A stretch of 64,000 bases of DNA, from NCBI RefSeq assembly GCF_901447155.2, contig NZ_LR588414.1, positions 186,001 to 250,000 of the forward strand, in the 5' to 3' direction. Shown in pieces: positions 18,279 to 27,155 of this stretch. The DNA comes from Peptoniphilus catoniae (lineage in GTDB: Bacteria; Bacillota; Clostridia; Tissierellales; Peptoniphilaceae). Position 1 is the first letter of the stretch. Each line of letters begins with the position of its first letter. The notes beneath the pieces were generated by a model. It had not been told where the DNA came from. It was given only the letters and a program-made list of their open reading frames with translations, and did not search any database. Made by a program: the position numbers and the translations under genes.

Positions 18279-18929
18279 TTATTTTTTATCGGTTTTCTTT
18301 TCTAGAAAGTTGCCGATAAATTGTATTAATTGTACGAGTGCTACAATTAGTATTACCGCTACCCAGAGTATATCGGTACGATTATAGGTATAGCCGTATC
18401 TTACCGCAACTTCTCCAAGGCCTCCGCCGCCTATTGCACCCGCCATAGCGGAGTAACCGATAATATTTATAATAACCATAGTTATGCCGTTAATTATTTG
18501 AGGCATAGCTTCGGGTATTAAAACATAAAATATAATTTGATTGTCATTTGAACCCATAGACTTTGCAGCTTCAAGGATTCCTTTATCAATTTGTGCAAGG
18601 TAGCCTTCCATAAGTCTTGCAAAAAAGGGAATAGCTGCAACACTAAGAGGAATTACAGTAGCTGCCGTTCCATAAGATTTACCTACAGCCATTCTCATAA
18701 AGGGTATTAATATAAGCATTAAGATAATAAAAGGTACAGATCTGAAAAAATTAACAAGAGAATCTAGAACAGAATAAATTTTAGAGTTCTCCTTAAGTCC
18801 TCCAGGTCTTGTAAGAGTCAGTATAATTCCCAAAGGCATACCTAAAGCTACAGCAAAAAAAGATGATGCAAACACCAGTATCAAAGTTTGGGGAATGGCA
18901 GGTAAAACTATTTCTAAAATCTCATTCAT
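18279..18929 (-). CDS. metI: Methionine ABC transporter permease
   Basis: 216 residues, five membrane helices and the binding-protein-dependent permease loop (EAAKSMGSNDNQIIFYVLIPEA), where the EAA motif contacts MetN. The start codon overlaps the end of metN by eight bases; its ribosome site lies inside metN. Standard length for MetI. Confidence 0.93.
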   Translation of the reverse strand: MNEILEIVLPAIPQTLILVFASSFFAVALGMPLGIILTLTRPGGLKENSKIYSVLDSLVNFFRSVPFIILMLILIPFMRMAVGKSYGTAATVIPLSVAAIPFFARLMEGYLAQIDKGILEAAKSMGSNDNQIIFYVLIPEAMPQIINGITMVIINIIGYSAMAGAIGGGGLGEVAVRYGYTYNRTDILWVAVILIVALVQLIQFIGNFLEKKTDKK

Positions 18930-19935
18930 GTTCTACCACCTCCACTGAAATATTTTGACTTTTTAAGTAGTCAATGGCTTTTTCTCTTTCCTTTTCTTCT
19001 CCTATAATCTCAACGACAAGGTAACCGACTGAACGCTCTTTAAGTTGATTTATATTTCCGGCAATTAAATTAATATCAACATCAAATTTTCTAATACATT
19101 TTGAAAGTATAGGTTCATTATAGTTGGCATCAAGATATGCTAACCTGTAAACTGGATTTTTAAAATCAGTAAACATAGGGCCTGATTCATAGTCTGGTCC
19201 TGACAGATTTTTAATAAAGGATCTAGTCATAGCGTGTTTAGGATTTTTAAAAAGTTCACTTGCCGTATTTTCCTCTATAATCTTTCCCTTTTCCATTACT
19301 GCAATTCTGTCACAAATATCCTTTGCAACTTCCATTTGGTGAGTAATCATAATAATAGTCATTTTATATTCTTCTACTATCTTCTTTAAAAGACTTAAAA
19401 TAGATTGAGTATTTGCCGGGTCAAGGGCTGAAGTACCTTCGTCTGACAAAAGAATTTTGGGATTTGTAGCAATGGCTCTTGCAATGGCAACTCTTTGCTT
19501 TTGTCCCCCTGAAAGTTGAGAAGGGTAGGAATCTTTTTTATCCTCAAGTCCTATAAAATTTAAAAGTTCCATAACTCTTTTATTAATATCTGCCTTAGAC
19601 ATTTTATTTATTTTTAAAGGATAGGCAATATTGTCATAAACAGTTTTTTGCATGAAAAGATTAAATGACTGAAATATCATGCCTATATCTTTTCTTTCTC
19701 TAAGCAAATCCTCCTGTTTAAGGTCAAGTATTGACACTCCATCAATAATTATTTCTCCTGACGTAGGTTCTTCAAGCTTATTTAAGCATCTTACAAGAGT
19801 TGACTTACCTGCTCCCGAAAGGCCTATAATTCCATAGATTTCAGAATTATTTACCTTAAAGGAAACATCATCAACAGCTCTAAAGACTCCCTCATCAGAA
19901 GTAAATTCTTTTACTAAATTTTTTACTTCTATCAT
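18922..19935 (-). CDS. metN: Methionine ABC transporter ATPase
   Basis: 337 residues from the ATG at 19935, chosen because GGAGG lies eight bases upstream; the frame stays open further back into the riboswitch terminator but that part is not coding. Walker A GLSGAGKST, signature LSGGQKQR, Walker B region LLSDEGTSALD and H-loop ITHQM are present. Residues about 260-337 form the C-terminal NIL domain that binds methionine and inhibits transport (regulation known for E. coli MetN). First gene of metNIQ. Confidence 0.95.
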   Translation of the reverse strand: MIEVKNLVKEFTSDEGVFRAVDDVSFKVNNSEIYGIIGLSGAGKSTLVRCLNKLEEPTSGEIIIDGVSILDLKQEDLLRERKDIGMIFQSFNLFMQKTVYDNIAYPLKINKMSKADINKRVMELLNFIGLEDKKDSYPSQLSGGQKQRVAIARAIATNPKILLSDEGTSALDPANTQSILSLLKKIVEEYKMTIIMITHQMEVAKDICDRIAVMEKGKIIEENTASELFKNPKHAMTRSFIKNLSGPDYESGPMFTDFKNPVYRLAYLDANYNEPILSKCIRKFDVDINLIAGNINQLKERSVGYLVVEIIGEEKEREKAIDYLKSQNISVEVVEHE

Positions 19936-19950
19936 AATGCCTCCATATAA

Positions 19951-19978
19951 AAAAACACTCTCTTTGATAAGAGAGCAC
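19951..19978 (-). terminator. Riboswitch-controlled terminator of metNIQ
   Basis: On the minus strand CTCTC/GAGAG stem extended by G-U pairs, followed by seven T residues, 16 bases before the metN ribosome site. Its loop carries CTTATC, the same hexamer as the 5' strand of the aptamer's P1 helix, so it can compete for the P1 3' strand GATAAG. Confidence 0.8.
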
Positions 19979-19983
19979 AATCC

Positions 19984-20072
19984 CTTATCTCCAGTTAACA
20001 CTCAGGAATTGGCACCTTGCATCGCAGGTTGCCGGGCTTCATCGGGCCAGTCCCTCCACCTCTCTTGATAAG
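19984..20072 (-). promoter_or_regulatory. SAM-I riboswitch (S-box) upstream of metNIQ
   Basis: Minus-strand RNA with the S-box hallmarks: P1 helix CTTATC (20072-20067)/GATAAG (19989-19984), AGAGGTGGAGGGACTGGCCC, GATGAAGCCCGGCAACC, and AAGGTGCCAATTCCTG. Binding S-adenosylmethionine should stabilise P1 and let the terminator downstream form, shutting off methionine uptake. Confidence 0.95.
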
Positions 20073-20081
20073 ATGTTGACT

Positions 20082-20110
20082 ATTATATATCTTTTACTAT
20101 AGTCAGTCAA
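20082..20110 (-). promoter_or_regulatory. Promoter of the S-box leader and metNIQ
   Basis: On the minus strand TTGACT (20110-20105), a 17-base spacer, and TATAAT (20087-20082). Transcription would start about 7 bases before the aptamer. Confidence 0.85.
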
Positions 20111-20111
20111 G

Positions 20112-20140
20112 AAAAAAGTGACCTTTGAGGTCACTTTTTA
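20112..20140 (-). terminator. Terminator of the PepSY lipoprotein gene
   Basis: Stem AAAAGTGACC/GGTCACTTTT with T/A runs on both sides, just downstream of the gene ending at 20147 and just upstream of the metNIQ promoter. Confidence 0.85.
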
Positions 20141-20146
20141 TTAATA

Positions 20147-20752
20147 TTAATCCACATCATAGGTAACATCGACTTCTTCAGCCTTGGAGTTTTTAAGTTC
20201 AATTTCTATTTTGCAAACTCCATTTTCAATGTCCATTTCCCAACTGTCTACTTTAAAGTCCGGCCCTTTTTCTTTTATTGCTTTACTAATAAGGTCTTCG
20301 GCTTTAGCAACTTGGTCTGCACTTATAAAATCTTTTTCAATTTCCTTTTCGGCTTCTTCTTTTATTATTTCTCCGCTTTCAGGATTTATTTCGATTTCAT
20401 AAGAACTGTCAATATTATAAAGCTTAATTTCATAAACAAAGTCCTCTGCATCATATCCAACACTTTCTATTTGAGCACCGGAATGATTTTCAAGAGCAAG
20501 GTGCAATGCATCAGATCCCTTAAGCATAGTAGATGGATTGGCGTAAATGCTGTCATTTGAGTTTGATTTTCTTTCTTTACCATCATCTGCCTTTGAATTT
20601 AAGTTTTGATTATTTTTTATATTTTCCTGACTGCTATTAATGTTTTCGTTAGCTTTATTATTTACATTGTTATTTGTATTTTGATTTTTACTTTGGCATG
20701 AGATTAATGCTAAAGATATTGTTGCTATTAGTAATATTTTCTTAAATTTCAT
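20147..20752 (-). CDS. PepSY-domain lipoprotein
   Basis: 201 residues. Lipobox ALISC (Cys about 19) is followed by about 50 residues of Asn/Lys/Ser-rich linker and then two PepSY-type modules: about 78-130 (SDALHLALENHSG, FVYEIKLYN, YEIEINPESGEII) and about 143-200 (ISADQVAKAEDLISKAI, WEMDIENGVCKIEIEL). PepSY domains are often protease inhibitors or sensors outside the membrane; the target is unknown. AAGGAG precedes the ATG. Single gene with its own terminator. Confidence 0.8.
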   Translation of the reverse strand: MKFKKILLIATISLALISCQSKNQNTNNNVNNKANENINSSQENIKNNQNLNSKADDGKERKSNSNDSIYANPSTMLKGSDALHLALENHSGAQIESVGYDAEDFVYEIKLYNIDSSYEIEINPESGEIIKEEAEKEIEKDFISADQVAKAEDLISKAIKEKGPDFKVDSWEMDIENGVCKIEIELKNSKAEEVDVTYDVD

Positions 20753-20793
20753 CTTAGCTCCTTTAATTTATATACTTACAATCACCCGCAAGG

Positions 20794-22110
20794 TCATTCT
20801 ACGATAAAAGCGTCATATATTCGTCTGATTGCTTTTTCGTAGTCGGATTCTTTTATTCCAACGATTATATTAAGCTCACTTGAACCCTGGATAATCATTT
20901 GAATGTTGATTTTGGCTTCTGCAAGAGCTGCGAAAAGTTTAGCCGCAACTCCTATATTATTTTTCATAGCTCGTCCCACTACAGTAATTAAAGCAATATT
21001 TTGTTCTACTGAAACCTTATCAGGACTACAGAAGGTTTTTATCTCGTTGATTATAGTATCGTAGTTTGATGCAAGTTGGTTTTCTTTAACAATTAAGGAT
21101 ATTGAGTCTATTGAAGTAGGCATGTGTTCAAGATCAATATGGTTTACTTCAAGAACACTCATAAGCTTTCTGTAAAAGGACTTGTCCAACTTCATTTGAA
21201 TTTTTTCTATATTAATTACAGAAAAATGTTTTTTGCCGCTTATGCCTGTAATTTCAGATTCATCTTCGGTTTCTGCATCAGCAACTATAAGAGTTCCTTT
21301 ATCCTCAGGACTGAAAGTATTTTTAACCTGAATTTTTATACCTTGATCTGCAAGGGGAAGTATAGCCTCTTCATGAAGGACTGACGCCCCTGCGTAGGAA
21401 AGCTCTCTAAGCTCACTATAGGTAATTGTGTTGATTTGCCTTGGATTTTTAACTATACGAGGATCCGCACTTAAAAATCCCGATACATCTGTCCAGTTTT
21501 CATAAAGATCTGCAGACACACCTCTTGATATAATTGACCCGGTTAAATCACCGCCACCTCTTGAAAAAGTTTTTATATTTCCCTTAGGATCAACACCATA
21601 AAATCCCGGTATAACTGCACATTTATGATCTTTTATCATTTGCGCAATGGCCTTATAAGATTTATCTTCAAGAAACTTTCCGGACTCATCAAAAAAAATA
21701 AGTTCTTCTGCATCTATAAAGTCATAATCTAACAGTTTGGATAAAATAAGGGCATTTAAGTATTCTCCACGACTGGCAATGTATTCTTTGCTGGCCCCTT
21801 CTTCCAAATTTTTACTTATACTATTAAAGTAATCGGTAAGGTCCATATCCAACTTGCAGCCTTCTATAATCTCCCTATACTTGTTTATTATTTTATCTAA
21901 GATATCATTAAAGTTTATTTTATGTTTTGCCAAGTCGTAGGTTAAATACAAAAGATCTGTTACCTTAGTATCTTCACTTTTAGTTTTACCCGGGGCAGAT
22001 GCTACAATATATCTCCTTGCCTTATCAGATTTTATTATATTTGACACCTTTAAAAAAGTTTGAGAACTTGCAAGGGAAGTTCCTCCGAATTTTGAAACGA
22101 TTAAACTCAT
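20794..22110 (-). CDS. Aspartokinase with C-terminal ACT domains
   Basis: 438 residues from the ATG at 22110 (GGAGG ten bases upstream). Phosphorylates aspartate as the first step towards lysine, threonine and methionine. The kinase begins with VSKFGGTSLA; the substrate segment FSRGGGDLTGS and the TDVSGFLSADPRIV stretch are present. Two ACT modules (about 300-438, with INIEKIQMKL and AEAKINIQMIIQGSSELNIIVG) indicate feedback control by an amino acid. Closest to monofunctional LysC-type enzymes of clostridia. No lysine riboswitch is visible upstream. Divergent from the GntR gene. Confidence 0.92.
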   Translation of the reverse strand: MSLIVSKFGGTSLASSQTFLKVSNIIKSDKARRYIVASAPGKTKSEDTKVTDLLYLTYDLAKHKINFNDILDKIINKYREIIEGCKLDMDLTDYFNSISKNLEEGASKEYIASRGEYLNALILSKLLDYDFIDAEELIFFDESGKFLEDKSYKAIAQMIKDHKCAVIPGFYGVDPKGNIKTFSRGGGDLTGSIISRGVSADLYENWTDVSGFLSADPRIVKNPRQINTITYSELRELSYAGASVLHEEAILPLADQGIKIQVKNTFSPEDKGTLIVADAETEDESEITGISGKKHFSVINIEKIQMKLDKSFYRKLMSVLEVNHIDLEHMPTSIDSISLIVKENQLASNYDTIINEIKTFCSPDKVSVEQNIALITVVGRAMKNNIGVAAKLFAALAEAKINIQMIIQGSSELNIIVGIKESDYEKAIRRIYDAFIVE

Positions 22111-22243
22111 AACTACCTCCATTAAAGTGATTGTATAGAATTTGAAAACTTTAGTCAATAAAGTCGTTGATAAAATAATTATAAATATAATGCAAATTTT
22201 TTGTAATTTAGTATATAATTAAAATGAAAATGAGGCGGTGTTT

Positions 22244-22912
22244 ATGATGTTTGCAAATAAAGAATCTTTGTCTAGCTTTGTCTATAAAGAATTAAAAAAT
22301 AAAATTCTTAACAACGAACTTTTACCGGGGGATAAACTTGTAGAAATGGAAATAGCAAGAGAGCTTGGAGTTTCAAGGACTCCTGTAAGGGAAGCCCTTT
22401 TTAAATTGGAGAAAGACGATCTTGCACAAAGCTTTCCAAGAAAATCGTTTATAGTTTCAAAACTTTCCCTTGCAGATGCAAAGGACCTTTATGTAGTAAG
22501 GTCCGCCCTTGAGCCAATTGCTGTTAGAGAAATAGCAAGAGAGGGGATAACGGAGAGGACAAAGATATTAAAAGAAATTATTAATGACATGAAAATTGCC
22601 TATGAGAAAAAAGACCTAAAGGAATCAAAGGAGCTTTCAATTAAGTGGGGAAAGGCGATAATGAATCTTACAAAGAATCAGATATTAAAAAACACCCTTA
22701 TTGAAATTAATGATAGGCTATATAGATTTGCAAACTTTATATTTAGAGAAGAGGAAAACATTAGGAGAGTATATAGTACAATAGTTAAAATTTATGATGC
22801 TATAGAGAATAAGGAAATTGAAAAATCATATAAAATAAGTTACGAATACGTATCAAGTATATATCCTATGATTGAAAGTCAAAATGATTACAGATCATTT
22901 AAGTATGAATAG
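22244..22912 (+). CDS. GntR-family (FadR/FCD subfamily) transcription regulator
   Basis: 222 residues. The winged helix-turn-helix covers residues 10-75 (LLPGDKLVEMEIARELGVSRTPVREALFKLE, a canonical GntR core); an all-helical FCD effector domain follows (VRSALEPIAVREIA). I prefer ATG 22244 to a GTG six bases earlier because GAGG is better spaced. FCD regulators usually sense organic acids or sugar acids. The neighbouring aspartokinase is divergent, so it could be a target, but I see no clear operator; the target is unknown. Confidence 0.85.
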   Translation: MMFANKESLSSFVYKELKNKILNNELLPGDKLVEMEIARELGVSRTPVREALFKLEKDDLAQSFPRKSFIVSKLSLADAKDLYVVRSALEPIAVREIAREGITERTKILKEIINDMKIAYEKKDLKESKELSIKWGKAIMNLTKNQILKNTLIEINDRLYRFANFIFREEENIRRVYSTIVKIYDAIENKEIEKSYKISYEYVSSIYPMIESQNDYRSFKYE

Positions 22913-22934
22913 TATAAAAAATTGTAAAAAAGAC

Positions 22935-22963
22935 TTGACCAAAATTAAAATCAGGTGTAAGAT
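22935..22963 (+). promoter_or_regulatory. tRNA-Lys promoter
   Basis: TTGACC, 17-base spacer, TAAGAT; transcription would start about 17 bases before the mature tRNA. Confidence 0.75.
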
Positions 22964-22986
22964 ATACATCGTTGCTAAACTTAATT

Positions 22987-23062
22987 GCACCTTTAGCTCA
23001 GATGGTAGAGCAACTGACTCTTAATCAGTGGGCCCACGGTTCGAGTCCGTGAAGGTGCACCA
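22987..23062 (+). tRNA. tRNA-Lys (anticodon CTT)
   Basis: 76 bases including encoded CCA. Acceptor GCACCTT/AAGGTGC, D arm GCTC/GAGC, anticodon stem ACTGA/TCAGT with loop CTCTTAA (anticodon CTT), T arm with GGTTCGAGTCC. Reads AAG codons. Followed by a strong terminator, so it is a single-gene unit. Confidence 0.97.
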
Positions 23063-23071
23063 GGAATCTAG

Positions 23072-23105
23072 ACATCTCCATAGTTTTCTATGGAGGTGTT
23101 TTTTG
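23072..23105 (+). terminator. tRNA-Lys terminator
   Basis: Stem ACATCTCCATAG/CTATGGAGGTGT, TTTT loop, then a T run. Confidence 0.92.
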
Positions 23106-23134
23106 TATTTTATAATTATTTATTGTATAAGACT

Positions 23135-23171
23135 AAAAAATGATTCCTCAAATATAGAGGAATCATTTTTT
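23135..23171 (-). terminator. Terminator of the zinc-ribbon membrane protein gene
   Basis: Perfect 15-bp stem AAAAAATGATTCCTC/GAGGAATCATTTTTT; the minus-strand stop codon at 23170-23172 lies at the stem edge. Confidence 0.9.
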
Positions 23172-24936
23172 ATTTTGTTACTATTAAATTCGTAAATATA
23201 AAAAATAGTTTTGAAGCTAATTCAAATATTAAAAATATTATTAAATACCAAGCTATAAAATCTATTTTGCCTTCTTTTTTTAGTTGATTCCAATAGAGTC
23301 CTGAGGCTATTGATACAGAAAGAATAGCCACCACTATCATGGCAATAGGTAGGGCTGTAAGGGCACTTAGTAAGTCAAGCTTAAGTCCGTCCCATGGTGA
23401 AATCAAAAATCCTACAAGCAATACAAATTCACAAATCATATAGTTAACAGTTGAAAAGGACCTTACCTCTTCAGGGCTTGACTCTATCCAAACCTTGTCT
23501 GTTGTTAGATTAAGAGCTGTATAAAATTGCACTATTTTAAATAAAACTTTAGCAAGAATTAAAAATAAAATTGCAAAAGATACTTTTCTTTCTGCCAAAA
23601 TAATAGGTAAAGCTGAAAGAAAGGCAGCAAAAGCGAGGATAGTCTTATCTGACTTTTTACCCAAGAAGTCCTTTAAGAGTTTGTAGAATTTTGTAATATG
23701 TTGACTGAATTTATTCATTAAATGAGCTTTTTTGTCTTTATAAGATATAACTTGCTCAGACTTATCTTTACTAGGCTCACTGCTTTTATTTATAACTTCT
23801 TTTTTATAATCTTCTTTTGCTTTTAAATCGTCAATTTCAGTCTTATCTTCATCTTTTTCATTAGAAATTTTGTCTTCAACTAAAGAATTTTTTACAGGTT
23901 TTGAAATTTCAACTTCTGAATTTTTGAAGTCACCGGCTTTAATTTCTTTTTTTGAATCTTTTTCTTTTTCCTTTTTAGCTTTCGCTTTCTCTTCTTCTAA
24001 AGGCTTTGGTTTGTCTAATTCTTCATTTACCAATTTTACAAATTCTTTATAATTAAGAGACTTGTCATATTTTTTAGGCTGGAAAGTTTTTGCTTCTTCT
24101 TCAGCAACCTTATAGTTTTTGTTGTTTTCATCAAAAATAATATTGGTGTTTAAGTCCTCAATTACTTCATCTTTTTTGCCATTAGATTTATTTTCAAATT
24201 CAGATTTTTTATCAGCATCATTAGTTCCGCGAAGGGCCTCTTCTATTTTATCTTTAGGTATGTCCATGGTTGTTTCCATGCTTTCCGGAGTATAAGTGGT
24301 AGATGCAATTTTTACACTTTTGTCTTTTTTCTTGTCCTTGTCAAATTGTGAAAAGATGGAATATTCATCATCATCTTCATTTATAAAATCTTTCCAAATT
24401 TGTTTTAAAGATTTTTTTTCTTTGGGATTTGACGAAAGAGTTTTTTTATCGTCTTTTTTAATGTTAGCTAAAAAATTTGTTAAAGCACTTGGATTTTCAG
24501 ATAACTTGTTTTCAGAATTCTCCTTGACAAATTCATCTTCTATAATAGCTCCTTTATAAGGAGTTTCTTCATCAAGCTTTAATGAATCTAAATCCTTTTT
24601 TGAAAAAGTATTTATTCCGGCACCTTTTATTTTTTTAGGACCGGGCAAATCTATTGGTGTTTGTAAATTAGCTTCATAATCATTTATATTTTTGGAAATT
24701 TTTTTATCGACTTCTTCGATTATGTCTTTTATTCTGTTAGTTGTATCTATACCGTCTATTTTAACAGGTCTAAAAACTCTTGTTGCCTCATTAGTTTTAG
24801 TTTCTTTGTGGTCTTTTTCCCCGATGTCTTGGGTGATGGTTACCTTTACATTTTTAAGGTTTTTGCCGCAGACCTTACAGTAGTTATCTGCAGGGGATAC
24901 CTCGTTACCGCAGTTTGGACAAAACAATTTTCTCAC
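23170..24936 (-). CDS. Zinc-ribbon protein with long charged linker and C-terminal membrane domain
   Basis: 588 residues with three parts: an N-terminal zinc ribbon (C6, C9, C20, C23 in the pattern CPNCG...CKVCG), about 400 residues of Lys/Glu/Asp-rich low-complexity sequence with scattered short conserved-looking patches, and a C-terminal domain (about 430-588) with five hydrophobic helices. The ribbon and linker should be cytoplasmic because there is no signal peptide. Domain order resembles other Firmicute zinc-ribbon membrane proteins of unknown role. I cannot assign a function. The gene stands alone with its own terminator. Confidence 0.8.
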   Translation of the reverse strand: MRKLFCPNCGNEVSPADNYCKVCGKNLKNVKVTITQDIGEKDHKETKTNEATRVFRPVKIDGIDTTNRIKDIIEEVDKKISKNINDYEANLQTPIDLPGPKKIKGAGINTFSKKDLDSLKLDEETPYKGAIIEDEFVKENSENKLSENPSALTNFLANIKKDDKKTLSSNPKEKKSLKQIWKDFINEDDDEYSIFSQFDKDKKKDKSVKIASTTYTPESMETTMDIPKDKIEEALRGTNDADKKSEFENKSNGKKDEVIEDLNTNIIFDENNKNYKVAEEEAKTFQPKKYDKSLNYKEFVKLVNEELDKPKPLEEEKAKAKKEKEKDSKKEIKAGDFKNSEVEISKPVKNSLVEDKISNEKDEDKTEIDDLKAKEDYKKEVINKSSEPSKDKSEQVISYKDKKAHLMNKFSQHITKFYKLLKDFLGKKSDKTILAFAAFLSALPIILAERKVSFAILFLILAKVLFKIVQFYTALNLTTDKVWIESSPEEVRSFSTVNYMICEFVLLVGFLISPWDGLKLDLLSALTALPIAMIVVAILSVSIASGLYWNQLKKEGKIDFIAWYLIIFLIFELASKLFFIFTNLIVTK

Positions 24937-24985
24937 CTTCTTTTATGAAACAATTATAACATAAAATAATAGATCTCTGTATATT

Positions 24986-25014
24986 AAAAAGGGAAAGCCT
25001 AGCCTTCCCTTTTA
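24986..25014 (-). terminator. Terminator of the small Ala/Glu lipoprotein gene
   Basis: AAAAGGGAA/TTCCCTTTT stem about 30 bases beyond the stop at 25045, with T runs on both strands. Confidence 0.8.
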
Positions 25015-25044
25015 ATTTAAATTCTATTTTTTTAATAAAACAGA

Positions 25045-25320
25045 TTATTTAGATGCTGGTTCTTCAGTTGAAGATTCTTCTGAAGTAGATTCTTCAGTTG
25101 CAGCTTCTTCTGCATCCTTAGCATTTTCAGCAGCCTTGTTAGCTTCTTCTTGAGCTGCGTTAGCTTCAGCTTGTTCTTTGTTAGCATTTTCTTGAGTTTC
25201 AATTGCGTTTTCTGTAGCGCTGTTAGCTTTTTCTTCAGCGTTCTTAGGTTGTCCACATGCTACTAAACCAAACATTAAAGCTCCAACAGTTGCTACACTT
25301 GCTAATTTTCTTAATTTCAT
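25045..25320 (-). CDS. Small Ala/Glu/Asn-rich coiled-coil lipoprotein
   Basis: 91 residues. Lipobox LVAC (Cys 22) is followed by about 45 residues of heptad-like Ala/Glu/Asn/Gln sequence (EEKANSATENAIETQENANK and so on) that should form one long amphipathic helix, then a Ser/Thr/Glu tail (EESTSEESSTEEP). The layout recalls Lpp-like lipoproteins, but the protein is Gram-positive and has no terminal lysine pattern for wall linkage other than a final Lys. GGGAGG precedes the ATG. Monocistronic, so probably abundant; role unknown. Confidence 0.78.
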   Translation of the reverse strand: MKLRKLASVATVGALMFGLVACGQPKNAEEKANSATENAIETQENANKEQAEANAAQEEANKAAENAKDAEEAATEESTSEESSTEEPASK

Positions 25321-25465
25321 TTTATACCTCCCAGTATTTTGTAAATTATCTTTTACGAGTATTAATATAATTAAATTTTGTGATAAGTTTGTGTAAATAT
25401 TGTTAAAATTAAAAGAAGATTATATGAATCCGAGTTAACATTTATTATCTTAAACTAGTCCTTCA

Positions 25466-25474
25466 TGTTATAAT
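25466..25474 (+). promoter_or_regulatory. Extended -10 promoter of dnaX
   Basis: TGTTATAAT with no good -35, 18 bases before the start codon; GAGGTGA lies between. Confidence 0.6.
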
Positions 25475-25491
25475 TAGCCTGAGGTGAAATA

Positions 25492-27147
25492 ATGTACCAA
25501 GCATTATATAGAAAGTACAGATCTAAAACCTTTGATGAGTTAGTAGGTCAGGACAGTATAAGAGAGTCTTTGAAGAATCAAATAAAAAGAGGAGATATAT
25601 CCCACGCTTATATTTTTTCCGGGACTAGAGGAACCGGAAAAACTTCTGCCGCAAAAATTTTTGCCAAGGCGGTTAATTGTCTTAATATGAAAGATGGGGA
25701 GCCTTGTAATGAGTGTGAAAATTGCAAAGCAATTTCAGAAGATAGGGCATTAGATGTTGTTGAAATGGATGCAGCTTCCAATAACGGTGTGGATGATATA
25801 AGGGAATTAAAGGAAAAGGCAGTGTATCCTCCTCAAAATTTAAAGTACAAGGTATATATTATAGATGAGGTTCATATGTTGTCTAAGGGAGCCTTTAATG
25901 CTCTTCTTAAAATATTGGAGGAACCACCTTCTCATTTGATTTTTATACTTGCAACCACTGAACTTGAAAAAATACCTGCAACTATACTTTCAAGAACTCA
26001 AAAATTTAATTTTAAGAGAATAGACAAGGAAATAATTTTTAATAATTTAAAGAGAATTTCCAGGTTGGAAAATAGATCTTGTGATGACGAAGTTTTAAAA
26101 CTTATTGCATCAAATAGTGATGGAGCAATGAGAGATGCTCTTTCTATTTTAGACCAGCTTTTTTCTCTCAATGAAGAACATATTACTTACGATCTTGCTA
26201 TAGAGAGTCTTGGTATATCTTCCGACGGACTTTTGTTTTCTCTTACTGAAGCTCTTATTAACAGAAATACGAAGGATGCTATAGCCTATATGAATCAAGT
26301 TTACAGTTCAGGTAAGGACATTATGATTCTTGTATCAGATCTTATTTCAAAATTCAGGGACCTTATGATTTTAAAGGTAATAGAAAGCCCTGAAGACTTA
26401 GTGGATCTTAGGGAGCCTAAAAAATATAAGGATCTTGCAGATAAAACCAGCCTTGACTTTATTATAGAGACAATAAAGATTTTAAATGAGTCTTTGGTTA
26501 ATATAAAGTATGCTCAGGATAAAAGAGTTCTTTTTGAAATGAGCCTTATTAAAATAACTGTTTCAGATCAGGTAAATGATTTGTCAAAAAGACTTGAGGA
26601 TATTGAAGAAAAATTATCAGCTAATAGTTTTTTAGAAAATAAAAAACCTCAAGACCATAAGAATTTGAAAGAAAAAGCAAATGAAAGTAGCGATATCCAA
26701 ACTATTTTAAATGATAAAAGAGAAGAAAAAAATATAAAAGATGATTTAAAGCCTGAAGAGGTATCAGGGGAAGGTTCTACATCAACTAATTTCAATGTAG
26801 AAAATGAAGATGATTATTTAAATATTGATGAAATAAAATCCAACTGGAATAAAATTTTACTTGAAATTAGAAAAAGAGACAGGATAAATGTGGTGATACT
26901 TTTAAGTGCAGGAAGGCCTGTTGATTTTAATAACAATACCCTTATAATTGAGTATGAAAGCTCTGATAAATTTAAGTATACTGCAATATCTGATAAGGAT
27001 AATGTGGGATTTATAGAGGACTTTTTAGGAAATTATTATAATAGGAAAATATCTATAAGATTTAAACTTGCAGATAACAAAGACCTGGAAGAGTCAATTG
27101 AAAAATTGGAAAATCTTTTTGGTAAAGAAAATATAAATAGAATATAG
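25492..27147 (+). CDS. dnaX: DNA polymerase III subunit gamma/tau
   Basis: 551 residues. AAA+ clamp-loader ATPase: [16 protein letters not shown] start, Walker [10 protein letters not shown] (about 45), zinc-binding cysteines in AVNC...CNECENC (about 62-76), Walker [12 protein letters not shown] and sensor-1 [17 protein letters not shown] charged linker (about 370-440) leads to a tau-like C-terminal domain (about 445-551). Loads the sliding clamp and couples polymerases. Heads the dnaX-ybaB-recR operon; eight bases separate it from ybaB. No SRP RNA gene is present just upstream. Confidence 0.96.
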   Translation: MYQALYRKYRSKTFDELVGQDSIRESLKNQIKRGDISHAYIFSGTRGTGKTSAAKIFAKAVNCLNMKDGEPCNECENCKAISEDRALDVVEMDAASNNGVDDIRELKEKAVYPPQNLKYKVYIIDEVHMLSKGAFNALLKILEEPPSHLIFILATTELEKIPATILSRTQKFNFKRIDKEIIFNNLKRISRLENRSCDDEVLKLIASNSDGAMRDALSILDQLFSLNEEHITYDLAIESLGISSDGLLFSLTEALINRNTKDAIAYMNQVYSSGKDIMILVSDLISKFRDLMILKVIESPEDLVDLREPKKYKDLADKTSLDFIIETIKILNESLVNIKYAQDKRVLFEMSLIKITVSDQVNDLSKRLEDIEEKLSANSFLENKKPQDHKNLKEKANESSDIQTILNDKREEKNIKDDLKPEEVSGEGSTSTNFNVENEDDYLNIDEIKSNWNKILLEIRKRDRINVVILLSAGRPVDFNNNTLIIEYESSDKFKYTAISDKDNVGFIEDFLGNYYNRKISIRFKLADNKDLEESIEKLENLFGKENINRI

Positions 27148-27155
27148 GAGGAATT

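Noticed and set aside
19951-20072. T-box leader before metNIQ
   Set aside because: No T-box bulge (TGGNACCGCG) or specifier stem; the S-box core is clear instead.
22111-22243. Lysine riboswitch for aspartokinase
   Set aside because: Only about 130 bases to the divergent gene, with no L-box core motifs.
25331-25491. Possible SRP RNA gene upstream of dnaX, as in many Firmicutes
   Set aside because: No GGTGCTGTTT-like start or conserved GNAR-loop hairpin found.
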